A stretch of DNA of 15,056 bases from Blastocladiella britannica. Its lineage: Eukaryota > Blastocladiomycota > Blastocladiomycetes > Blastocladiales > Blastocladiaceae. Shown one piece after another: positions 1-8,033 of the stretch. The translations under genes and the position numbers were made by a program. Below the pieces are notes generated by a model. That model was not told the origin of the DNA. It saw only the letters and a program-made list of their open reading frames with translations, and made no database searches. How positions within the stretch are numbered: position 1 is the first letter of the stretch; each line of letters begins with the position of its first letter. The DNA lies in the NCBI GenBank assembly GCA_025349905.2, contig MU624983.1:1-15056 (forward strand), read 5' to 3'.

Positions 1-154
1 AAAACAGCTTGGTTTGGTGCTGGAAAAACAAGGACTGAAGAATTCCGTTGGCGATAAAACGGACGTTTTGTTCCACATCAATTCCATCACGGATTTCTGC
101 ATCCGAAACTCTGTTCAGTGCGCAGCCGTGATATCTTGAAATTATTTAACAAAG
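1..154 (+). promoter_or_regulatory. 5' flank and presumed promoter/5'-UTR of the PPR-like gene
   Basis: No coding region is supported here. An in-frame TGA at 137-139 closes the reading frame upstream of the ATG at 155, so the protein does not extend into this stretch. The region is less G+C-rich than the coding DNA and carries several short inverted repeats: AAAACG/CGTTTT at 56-61 and 64-69, CGGAT/ATCCG at 90-94 and 101-105, and ATCACGG/CCGTGAT at 86-92 and 126-132. Calling it a promoter is inference from position only; no TATA box is convincing. Confidence 0.5.
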
Positions 155-3100
155 ATGCTCTGTCGGCGCTCGCCGTCCACTTGGCTAGCGACGATGGCTG
201 CTGCCGGCTCGTTGCCACCATTACCACCACCACCGCCTCCGCCACCATTGCGGTGCATGGTATCGGTAACAACGCGTCAATACCACCATCAACAACAAAG
301 GCAACAACAAACGCTCCTGCATGCCTCGGCCAGACTGGACTACCAGCGCACCATGAATGGTCAGCACCGCTACTACCATGACCGGAGCCATAATAACCAC
401 AACCACAATGGCCACCAACACGGAAACAACAGCAATAACGGCAACAATAGTGCACCAACCGCGCACCCAGACTCGACGTACGCGCTGAATGCCGCGGTCC
501 TCGCTGCGGTAGGCGACGCCGCCTCGGCCTCGTCCTCGCGTTCCTCGCGCGCCGACGACGACCGCGCCGACCTGATCGCGTCGCTGCGTGTGCCCTCTGG
601 CCGTCCCGCCGTCTCTGGCGCATCCCCGCACTTTGCCACGTCCGCAACCGCTCCGCCAGACGACCCATTGTTTGCGGCGGTCCAGGCACTGTACGGTGAG
701 CTGGCGCGACTGACGGCCGCCAACTCTGGCCGCGCCCCACCGTACGCGGCACTGCCAGATCACTTGGTGGCTCTCGCGGACCAGGTGTGGGACCGGTACC
801 TTGGGATTTCGGCCCGGCGCGAACCGGTCGCGTCGGTCACGCTCAGGATGTTGTCGGAGACGCTGGATATGCTGTTTATTGGCGCGCTTCCGGCTTCCTC
901 CACATCAACGGCTGTTGCAGTCGCTGAACCGGCGATGCCACCACCACCGCCGCCTCCATCTCTGAGGTCGTCTTGGCCAGCACCACTGACCAGCGCGGGT
1001 GGCACTGACGCGTGGTGCGGCGCATCCCATGGCTTGGCGTCGGCTCCACAGTTCCTTCACCGGTTACAGCACGTGGTGGACGAGTGCGCCGAGCGCGCAG
1101 TGCCCGTGAACGCCCGCGCGTACGCTAACCTGATGCACGGCCTGGTGGCGCTGAACGAGAAGAGCCGTCGCGGTCATCGCTCGCTCGATCCGGTGGCGCC
1201 GCGGCTCTTGGCACGGCACCTAACGGCAACCGCTGCTGAATGGACTCCGCCGCCGTTGCCGGACCTGGTGTTGTTTGAGGTCATGCACGCGGCGCTGATT
1301 TCGGGCGCCGCAGCATCTTCCCAGTCGTCGGCACCGCCCGCGAATGATCCAGCGGCGGCAGAGACGATGGAACCACCAACCGATCCACCATCGCCGCCGC
1401 CTCCGCTACGGCTCGACGACTATTTTGCGATCGCCACCTCGGCCCAAACCGTCGCAGCCATGTCCGCAGCCCCACCGCCGCTCCATTCCAAGTTCACCGG
1501 CCAGTTACTGGCGGCACTCACGGCTACGGGCCAGTCGGACTCGGCCGCCGCGTTATTGCAGCGCCTGAGTATGCGTGAGGCGGTGCTTGCCGCGGTGGAA
1601 GAAGTGAACCGACCCAAGTCACGGGCGGCATTAGAAATAATGGCAATATCACCACCAAATGCACCCCGGCAACCCGCTTCCCCCAAAATGGCCGCGGTCT
1701 GGACCGCTATCGAGTACTTGGCGCTTCACTTGGACCGCCCGCACGCGGCCGTCGCCCTTTATTTCGACTCGCATGACGATACCACGACGGCCGCGTCCGC
1801 CGCGCGCTTACTCCGCATCCTCGGCCGCGGCCCCACTGGTCCCGCCGCTGCTGCCCCTCACGTTCTTCCTTTAGTTCGCGGGCTCGCTGACCGTGGGATC
1901 ATGCCGGATACCCAAGTGCTGGTGCAGATCGTGGAAGCTACTGCGGCCGCGGGGGATCCGGAGACCGCGCTCGCTGTTGCCGCGGACGCGCAGTGGTTTA
2001 CCACCGCTGAACCTTCGTCAATGGAGCATGCGGCGCAGATGGCGGCAGTGGCGATCGTGTGTTCCCTGACGGCCGCCGGCGACTTCACTGCCGCCGCAGC
2101 CGTCATCGCGTCGGTTCCCGTACCGGCCGCGGTCGTGCACGCAGCCACCGCAACGATTGACGGGATCGCGTCCTCGGCCCTGTCGTGGACTCCGAGGGAG
2201 AAACGGGCGGCGGTGTCGTTGGTAGACCAAGTGCTGGAAACCGTGGCACGGACGGCGCCGCAGAACGCGGACTCGCCCCTCGTCAACGCGGCCGTGCACG
2301 CGTACGCGGTGCTCGGCGCACGTGCACGGGCCGACGAGATGTTTGCGCGGTTCGAGGATACACAGTGGCGCTTGGCGGAGACGGACCGCGAGCCCAAGCA
2401 CCGGTCAAGGCCCGTCAACCACCAAAACAGCTCGACCCGTTCGCGATCGTCTCGGTCGGGTCGGAAGCCCAGCTTACCAGCACCACCCAAGGCTCGGCGC
2501 CAAGGGACCCCCCCGGCAGCAGCGTCGGCGGAGACGGCGCGCGTCAACGTGGTCGCTATCAACGAGGCGCTGTTGGCCCGGCTCCGGACGCGCCAGTTCG
2601 GCGTCGCGGTCGCTACGTACCGCGCGGTTGTGGACCAGGTGGGCGGGGAAGCGGTGGCCGCCACGGTGCTGCCGCCGTGGACGCACACGATGGCGGCCAT
2701 GGCCATGCTTAACGCTCAGCACCACCGGCCTCGACGATCCAGCCCGGCACTCCTTGCCACGGAACCGGTGTCGGCATCGGACGTGTGCGAGTTGATGGAC
2801 CGCATCCCGCACATGGCCGTGGACTCCAAATGCGCGGCCGGTCTGGCGTCCACCGTGCATCAGATGGCGTACGTGCAGCTGCGCCAAAAGTACTGTACGG
2901 AAGCGGACGCGGACGCGTACGTGCAGATCGTCCACCGGCTCGCGCAAGGGTGTTTGCTCAATAATGACCCGGACCGCGCAGTGCACCTGGTGGCGGCTGT
3001 CGCGTGGGCGGTCCTGCGTGTCGCTTCCATTTCGTCAATGACCCAGGCGGTGGATACGGCGCAGAAGTTGGTGCATGTCCTGGACCGCGCGTTCGTTGCT

Positions 3101-3349
3101 GGAACGACGCCCATCCCGGACTGGACGGCGCTGACGTTGCCTGATCTGACGCGCGTGCGGTCGTTCTTGGCCCGCGCCGCTGCCCTCTCCGCTCCGACCG
3201 GACAGGCTATGGTGGTTCCGGTGGACTTGGAGGCAAGGATCGTGGCGTCCTTACCGCCCACACTGGCCGCGCAGTACTACGCGACCCATGGCGCTGCTGC
3301 TGTCGATCCACCGCAGCCGTCGTCGTCGTTGTCGTCCAGTGCTACATAA
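155..3349 (+). CDS. Probable mitochondrial PPR-like helical-repeat protein (1064 aa)
   Basis: Single uninterrupted frame. The ATG at 155 is the first after an in-frame TGA at 137-139 and has A at -3; Met14 is an alternative start. The N-terminus (MLCRRSPSTW...) is rich in Arg, Ser and Ala and has no acidic residue for about 60 residues, as expected of a mitochondrial presequence. Residues about 40-110 are His/Asn/Gln-rich low complexity, followed by disordered Ala/Pro/Ser segments. The rest is helical, with degenerate 35-residue-like units resembling pentatricopeptide repeats. Examples are about 302-338 (VNARAYANLMHGLVALNEKS), about 568-613 (GLADRGIMPDTQVLVQIVEA), about 710-738 (VNAAVHAYAVLGARARADEM) and about 798-829. 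PPR proteins bind organellar RNA and act in processing, stability or translation; that role is inferred for this gene. The repeats are weak, so a TPR-like or other alpha-solenoid remains possible. It converges on SCC3, with stop codons 28 bp apart. Confidence 0.78.
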   Translation: MLCRRSPSTWLATMAAAGSLPPLPPPPPPPPLRCMVSVTTRQYHHQQQRQQQTLLHASARLDYQRTMNGQHRYYHDRSHNNHNHNGHQHGNNSNNGNNSAPTAHPDSTYALNAAVLAAVGDAASASSSRSSRADDDRADLIASLRVPSGRPAVSGASPHFATSATAPPDDPLFAAVQALYGELARLTAANSGRAPPYAALPDHLVALADQVWDRYLGISARREPVASVTLRMLSETLDMLFIGALPASSTSTAVAVAEPAMPPPPPPPSLRSSWPAPLTSAGGTDAWCGASHGLASAPQFLHRLQHVVDECAERAVPVNARAYANLMHGLVALNEKSRRGHRSLDPVAPRLLARHLTATAAEWTPPPLPDLVLFEVMHAALISGAAASSQSSAPPANDPAAAETMEPPTDPPSPPPPLRLDDYFAIATSAQTVAAMSAAPPPLHSKFTGQLLAALTATGQSDSAAALLQRLSMREAVLAAVEEVNRPKSRAALEIMAISPPNAPRQPASPKMAAVWTAIEYLALHLDRPHAAVALYFDSHDDTTTAASAARLLRILGRGPTGPAAAAPHVLPLVRGLADRGIMPDTQVLVQIVEATAAAGDPETALAVAADAQWFTTAEPSSMEHAAQMAAVAIVCSLTAAGDFTAAAAVIASVPVPAAVVHAATATIDGIASSALSWTPREKRAAVSLVDQVLETVARTAPQNADSPLVNAAVHAYAVLGARARADEMFARFEDTQWRLAETDREPKHRSRPVNHQNSSTRSRSSRSGRKPSLPAPPKARRQGTPPAAASAETARVNVVAINEALLARLRTRQFGVAVATYRAVVDQVGGEAVAATVLPPWTHTMAAMAMLNAQHHRPRRSSPALLATEPVSASDVCELMDRIPHMAVDSKCAAGLASTVHQMAYVQLRQKYCTEADADAYVQIVHRLAQGCLLNNDPDRAVHLVAAVAWAVLRVASISSMTQAVDTAQKLVHVLDRAFVAGTTPIPDWTALTLPDLTRVRSFLARAAALSAPTGQAMVVPVDLEARIVASLPPTLAAQYYATHGAAAVDPPQPSSSLSSSAT
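275..455 (+). repeat. CAA/AAC/CAC-rich low-complexity tract coding His/Asn/Gln runs
   Basis: Within the PPR-like gene this stretch is biased to A and C, unlike the G+C-rich DNA around it. It encodes Gln-rich and His/Asn-rich runs such as HHQQQRQQQ and HNNHNHNGHQHGNNSNNGNNS. These probably form a disordered linker after the presequence. The tract stays in frame throughout, which fits a coding microsatellite-like expansion rather than an intron. Confidence 0.6.
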
Positions 3350-3354
3350 ATAAA
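3349..3354 (+). terminator. Polyadenylation signal AATAAA of the PPR-like gene
   Basis: A perfect AATAAA begins on the last base of the TAA stop codon (3347-3349). Cleavage 10-30 nt downstream would fall inside or next to the end of the convergent SCC3 coding sequence, whose stop codon is at 3378-3380. The 3' UTR must therefore be very short, or the two transcripts overlap. Confidence 0.55.
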
Positions 3355-3377
3355 ATCAATTCAAAAAACGGAAAAAT

Positions 3378-6300
3378 TCAAAACGACTCTTCGGCAAGAT
3401 AAGGACCGGCCAACGACCCCTCTGGAACCGCAAACTCGCCGCCGTCGTCAAGCTCGTCCACATCCATGTCATCGTCATCGTGGGTAGACGACTCACCGAG
3501 ATCCTTGCTCTCGCCCGCCGTCCCGCCGATCCATGTCTCTTGCGACTGACTAGCGATCGTATCGAACCGCGACCGAGCTCCTGCCTTTGCCGACGACGGT
3601 GGTGGTGGTGGTGGTGGTGGGGGCGGCGGGGCCGATGCACGCGCGCGTTTGCGTGCTGGCGCGTCACGCACAACCTCCTCATCCTCCCCCTCGTGATGAT
3701 CGTCGTCGTCGTCGTCGTCGCTCGACCCAGCCTGGTCGGCAAACGACCGCTTCATCTGCCGCTGCTGCGACTGCGACGCCGCCCGGACGGGACGCGTGGA
3801 TGCCCTCGGCGGCGGCGGGGGTGAAGGCGGTGCCGAGTCGCTCCCATCGTCTTCGTCGTCGTCGTCTTCGCCGTCACTGCTCAGTCCCACCACCCGCACC
3901 ACGGCCTTGCGCGGCCGCGCCGCCGCTCTTGCCGCCTTTTTCCGTGCCGCCCCCGTGGCCGCCGCTTGAGGCTTTGCCGCACCTGTAGCACGAGGCTTCC
4001 GAGGAGTCGTCGCGGTCCGCTTTCGCGCGGCCGCCGGCTTCTTCGCCTTCGACTTCTTTTCCGCCGCGGCCGCGGCCGCCGCCGCCATCATGGCCGCCGC
4101 CACATCCGCGGCCACCCCACCGGCCGGTGCTCCCGCGGTCGCGGCGTCGTGCTTGACGTTGGCCTTTTTCGCCAGTGCCGCCAGCAACGGTTCGAGGACG
4201 ACCGACCCGCGGTACTTGGCGTACACGACGCGGGCGTCGGTCACCGTGAGTGTGGGCACGAACTCGCGCAGTGCGCGGACCATGGGTAAGGAAGCGTGCA
4301 GGGCGGCGGCGACGCGGGCGGCGTAGTCGAGGTCAACCACGGGATCGGCGGCACTGGGTGCGTCGGCAGCAGCGGCATCGGCGTCGGGGTCCACGTCGCC
4401 GGTCAGTACGCCCTCGGGCACGGGTTCCTCCTCATCACCAGCGACGTCACTCGAGGAAGGGTGCTGCCGGCGGTGCGCGGCCTGTGTGAGCGCGGGCGGC
4501 GGCGGCGGAATCTCGAACCGGTCCACGACCCATTGTGCGCCCGAGTCCACCACTGGCGCCGCGCGCACCTTCACCGTCTTTTTAAACACGGCCGCGAGCG
4601 CGCGCGCCAGAAACACCAGCTTCTCGCCATGTCCTGTTGATACTTCTACCGAGGCTACGGCAGCGTCATCGTCGGCCGCCGGTGGCGGCACGTCAATCCG
4701 GTACGACCGCTGCAGCGACGTCAGCGTCACGTCCACGAGGTTGGCCGCGTCCAGGTTGCGCAGCGTCGAGTGCAGCAACAAGTCGCAGTTATCGGCGACA
4801 AACTGGCTGAGCGACGGGTGGCCCACGGCGCGCTTGTAGTACGGCAGCACTACCGCCGCGTACACTGGGTCGATGGCGCGGCCGCGAAGCAGGCGCATCA
4901 GCTGGCTGACGATCTTGATTTCGGCCAGCGCATTGGACTCTTCTGGTTGTTGCTCTCCGTCGTCAGTGGGGGTGGTGGGAGGAGCGGCCAGCGCCGATTG
5001 AAGCACCGCCATACACATGGCCTCGACACTAGCCATGATCTGGTCGCCGGCCACCCGTCCGCCGGTCCCAAGGGTGGCAAAGTGCTCGGCCAGCATTGCC
5101 GCCGCATGCAGCCGGTTGAGTTCGTGCGTCTTGCGACACGCTTCCGTTCGGCGAGCAGTCCGGTCCGTGTCATCCTCCTCGTCAGCGTCAGCGTCTTCAT
5201 CGGGGGTCGGGGCAGGCAAGTCCAGCACCGCCATACACGCCGCCACCAGGTCCGGGTCGGGCTGCTGGCGAATCCCAATGGTCACCAACGTCCACAGCTC
5301 GAGCCGGGTCGACGGCAAGTTGTCGGTGAGGTGCAGCTGCGTCGGGACATCGGCGTACGCGTCCAGCAATGTCGCTGGGTCCACGGTGTCGAGCGCTATG
5401 CGGGCCACTTGGTGCGCCAGCTCGGTTGCGGCGGCGGCAGCAGCTGTCGGTCCATCGTTGATGTCAGGAGTGGATGGGTTTTTGGGCGGCGTGGCCGGCA
5501 CCACTCCCTCGTCGTCGTCCATATCGGCAGCCGCACCCGCCTTCTCTTGGTTGTCACCACTCGCCCCACCACCACGCTTTTCAGCGACTGGCACTTCCTC
5601 TTCTTGCTGCTGCTGCACGTGCTCAAACACGTCCACCCTCTTCAACACCGCCAGCGCCGCGTCCGCCGACCCCACGATCGCCGCCGTCAACAACCGCTCG
5701 ACCCGCGGCTCCGCGTACACTGCCGCCACCTCGCTTCGCCGCATCGCCGTGACGAATCGAGCCACCTCGAGCGCCAAACCCGACGAATTACCCAGCCGGG
5801 CGACCGCGTCCACAGCCGCGTCCAACAATTGCTCGAGGGCGGCGACCCGGGCAGCGGGGGCGCCATCGACCCACGCGTCGCCCAGCCGCGTGGCGGTGCG
5901 GAACAGCGCCGCCAGCGCGGCGGCCTCGGGCTTGTACCTGTTGGCGAGCACGGGCAAGTCGATGGCGGCGGCTTGGGCGACGGCGGTAGGGCGGGAGCGC
6001 GCGACGCCGGCCAGGAGAGCGAGGACCGCGTGCTCAGTGGGCGAGCAGGTCATCTGGTGCTGCTGATGCTGCTGGGATATAACGTCCATCGCATCGTCGT
6101 CTTCGTCATTGACAGCTTGGCTGTCAGTCCCACCAGCAGACGCGGAGCTGAGATGACTCTGGCGCAAGTAGGTGATGGCGGCGGCCACGGCATCGAGCTG
6201 CGGAACCGGAAAGTCGGCGACAAACCGGTCCATGGCGGCCGCAAGCTCGGTCGCGGTGGTGGCGTGTCCCGCATCGGTTGGGTACGCGATCCGGGCCATG

Positions 6301-7922
6301 CGCAGCGCCCACTGTGCGAGCTGCGGCCAGTCGAACAGCTCGGTCTCTTCACGCACCACCGCCAGCAACGCGCGACGGGCCTCGGCGTCGGCTCCAGTCG
6401 CCAACGTACTCGACGAGGCAGATGCAGTACTAGAATATAACACCCCGCGGAACCCGATCGCGCACAACGCGTCAATGTCGTCGGGCTCGTACACGGCCAT
6501 CGGGTAAATCCCGGCGGCCGCAAGCGTGGTGGCGGCCACCTGAACTCCCGGATCGACATCGGCAGCGGCCATTTGCAATACGCGGCCCTTGAACCGCTCA
6601 GTAAACAGCCGCAACCCGGGCACCAACGCCGGATCCGCGTACAGAGCGCCGAGCGTACCCAGCGCCTGCGTGCGCACCGCCGGATGCGGGTCGTTGAGCA
6701 TCCATCCGCAGTACCGTAAGTACGCCGGATCTAAGAACACATCGGGCGCGTCGGCGATCCACGCCTGCAGTGCCCGCAAACACTCGGCCCGAATCGTCGG
6801 GTCGGTGTCGCGGTACCGGTGCACAAACAGGCCGTCGTAAATGGCCGCGTGCAAGTCGCGCACTTTCGCCGCGTGCGCGTGCGCGTCGCCGCGGGCCAGC
6901 GCGCCACACAGCGCCGTGGCCATCGTCAGTGCGGCCGCCGTGGCGGTGTGTCGGAACGGGCGAAGCGGGGAGGACGCCAGGGACGCTAGCCACGAGATGA
7001 GCAGGTCCAGCAACGACCCGTCGTACAGCGCATCGTCGTCGGTGTGCACCAGGGTGGTGAAGAACCCGAGGAACTGGGCCATGGCGGCTTTTGTCGCGCG
7101 GTCGCGGGCGACGAGCGGGTATGAGGTGGCGGACGCATGGTGCGACTGCAGCTCTTCGACGTAGTCGGCGATCCCGTTCAGGTCCTCGAACCGTGCTTCC
7201 GAGACGATTTCGGTGCACCCAGTGGCCTATCACAAAAAAAATTAGCGTTATGAATAGAGGAACGTGAAAAGTACGAAGGTACGGACCTCAATGATCATGT
7301 TGACGACGGCGCGCAGGGCCTCGGCGGCGCGCAGGTGGTACTCGTTGAGCCACATGGCGACCACGGCCGACATGGCGACTTTCGGGGTCGTCACCGTCTC
7401 GTAGAGCTGGTCGAGGTCCAGGGCCACCACTCGGCCACGGGCGCGACCACCCGTTGTGGCAGCGGTTGATTTGCGGGTGCCACGACCCGACTTGGCTGCT
7501 GCAGCGGGCTTTCTCGGGACCTTGAATGCGTCTTTGAATGCGTCTTCATTGGTTTCCTCGGCTGCTTTTTTGGTTGCAGCAGCAGTCGAGCGTCCTTTAC
7601 CGCGGCCACGAGCACTACCACTACGGGCACCACCTCGGCCACGGCGACTGGGCGTCTTTGGGGCAGCGGGTTCTTGGTGGTCCTCGTCGTCACTACCGCC
7701 GTGATCATCATCGTTCTCGTCGTGGTCAGACTGCTCTGGTGAGGACAGGTAGGAGGATCGGTCCTTGGCTGCGACGCGTCGCTGCTTCGTTGAGCGGTCG
7801 TTTTCGTCGTCACTATCGTGGCCGTCATGGTGGACAGCGGTAGCAGGAGTAGACGCGGCCGAGGAGGCAATGCGACCGGACCTGCGCCGAGCTGCTGGTG
7901 AAGATTCGGTTTCGGTGGTCAT
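3378..7922 (-). CDS. SCC3: Cohesin subunit SCC3 / STAG (stromalin), 1494 aa, two exons
   Basis: Exons are 7922-7287 and 7226-3378, joined across a 60-nt intron (donor GTCCGT, acceptor GATAG, phase 0). The ATG at 7922 follows an in-frame TAA at 7937-7935 and has context AAAAGATG. SCC3/STAG is the HEAT-repeat subunit of nuclear cohesin. It binds the kleisin SCC1/RAD21 and DNA, and is needed for sister-chromatid cohesion and loop formation. Residues 1-165 are disordered, acidic and then Arg/Gly-rich (AT-hook-like, about 94-111). The STAG domain spans about 165-320, running across the intron into the conserved FRHTATAAALTMATAL block at 303-318. The stromalin conservative domain is at about 347-437 (VHRYRDTDPTIRAECLRALQ; YLRYCGWMLND; LFTERFKGRV). 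The HEAT-like body continues to about 1235. The last 260 residues are a Lys/Ala-rich, then Asp/Glu-rich and poly-Pro tail. Acidic low-complexity insertions interrupt the body near 750. Family assignment is firm; the fungal SCC3 name is by homology. Confidence 0.93.
3598..3633 (-). repeat. GGT/CCA microsatellite coding a poly-proline run
   Basis: Seven perfect GGT units on the + strand (3598-3618) run into GGG/CGG. On the minus strand they encode about 12 consecutive prolines in the disordered tail of SCC3, near residues 1410-1422. Confidence 0.75.
3701..3720 (-). repeat. CGT/ACG trinucleotide microsatellite coding poly-Asp
   Basis: About 6.5 tandem CGT units on the + strand encode a run of aspartates in the SCC3 C-terminal tail, followed by His-His and more acidic residues. 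It lies about 70 bp from the poly-proline repeat. Such tracts commonly vary in length between strains. Confidence 0.7.
7227..7286 (-). other. SCC3 intron, 60 nt
   Basis: Donor GTCCGT and acceptor TTTTTTTGTGATAG, with a T-rich stretch before the 3' splice site. Removing it joins Glu212 to Ala213 in phase 0 and restores a continuous STAG domain (MIIE followed by ATGCTEIVSEARF). Reading through meets an in-frame TAA inside the intron. The non-consensus C at donor position +3 is slightly unusual. Confidence 0.85.
7522..7545 (-). repeat. Perfect 12-bp tandem duplication in SCC3 (DAFK DAFK)
   Basis: TTGAATGCGTCT is present twice in direct tandem (7522-7533 and 7534-7545). It encodes the duplicated tetrapeptide DAFKDAFK at about residues 127-134, in the disordered N-terminal region before the STAG domain. 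Perfect identity including third codon positions points to a recent slippage event. Confidence 0.8.
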
Positions 7923-8033
7923 CTTTTTCTTTCTTTATGGTTATGCGGGAGTCACACAACACACAGCCAGAGCCAACGTTGGGCGAAAGAGAAGGAAAAA
8001 CGGGAAGCTCTTTCAAAACAGCGGCCAGCAAAG
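7923..8033. promoter_or_regulatory. Bidirectional promoter region between SCC3 and the ThrE/PRM10-like gene
   Basis: Only 111 bp separate the two start codons of divergent genes, so this stretch must carry both 5' UTRs and the core promoters. It is purine-rich on the + strand near the ThrE start and purine-rich on the minus strand near the SCC3 start. No TATA box is clear. A TTTCGCCC motif on the minus strand (7988-7981) is one base from the E2F-type consensus. Promoter identity is inferred from gene orientation. Confidence 0.6.

Noticed and set aside
118..381. An 87-residue frame starting upstream of the PPR-like ATG
   Set aside because: It overlaps the long frame in a different phase, ends early and has no domain. 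The 155 start has a better context and a presequence-like N-terminus.
1858..2706. A 282-residue minus-strand frame inside the PPR-like gene
   Set aside because: It overlaps the continuous 1064-aa frame, shows no domain, and has the composition of an antisense shadow.
5017..6066. A 349-residue Ser/Ala/Thr-rich open frame on the + strand
   Set aside because: This is another shadow of SCC3 in the complementary frame; its composition mirrors the codon bias of the real gene.
4770..6440. A 556-residue open frame on the + strand opposite SCC3
   Set aside because: It is antisense to well-conserved SCC3 coding sequence, has Arg/Gly/His-rich random composition, and no recognisable domain. Long antisense frames are expected in DNA this rich in G+C.
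3378..7082. SCC3 starting at the internal Met at 7082
   Set aside because: That start would cut off half of the STAG domain. The frame continues upstream to a good acceptor at 7227-7228, and exon 1 supplies the missing conserved part in phase.
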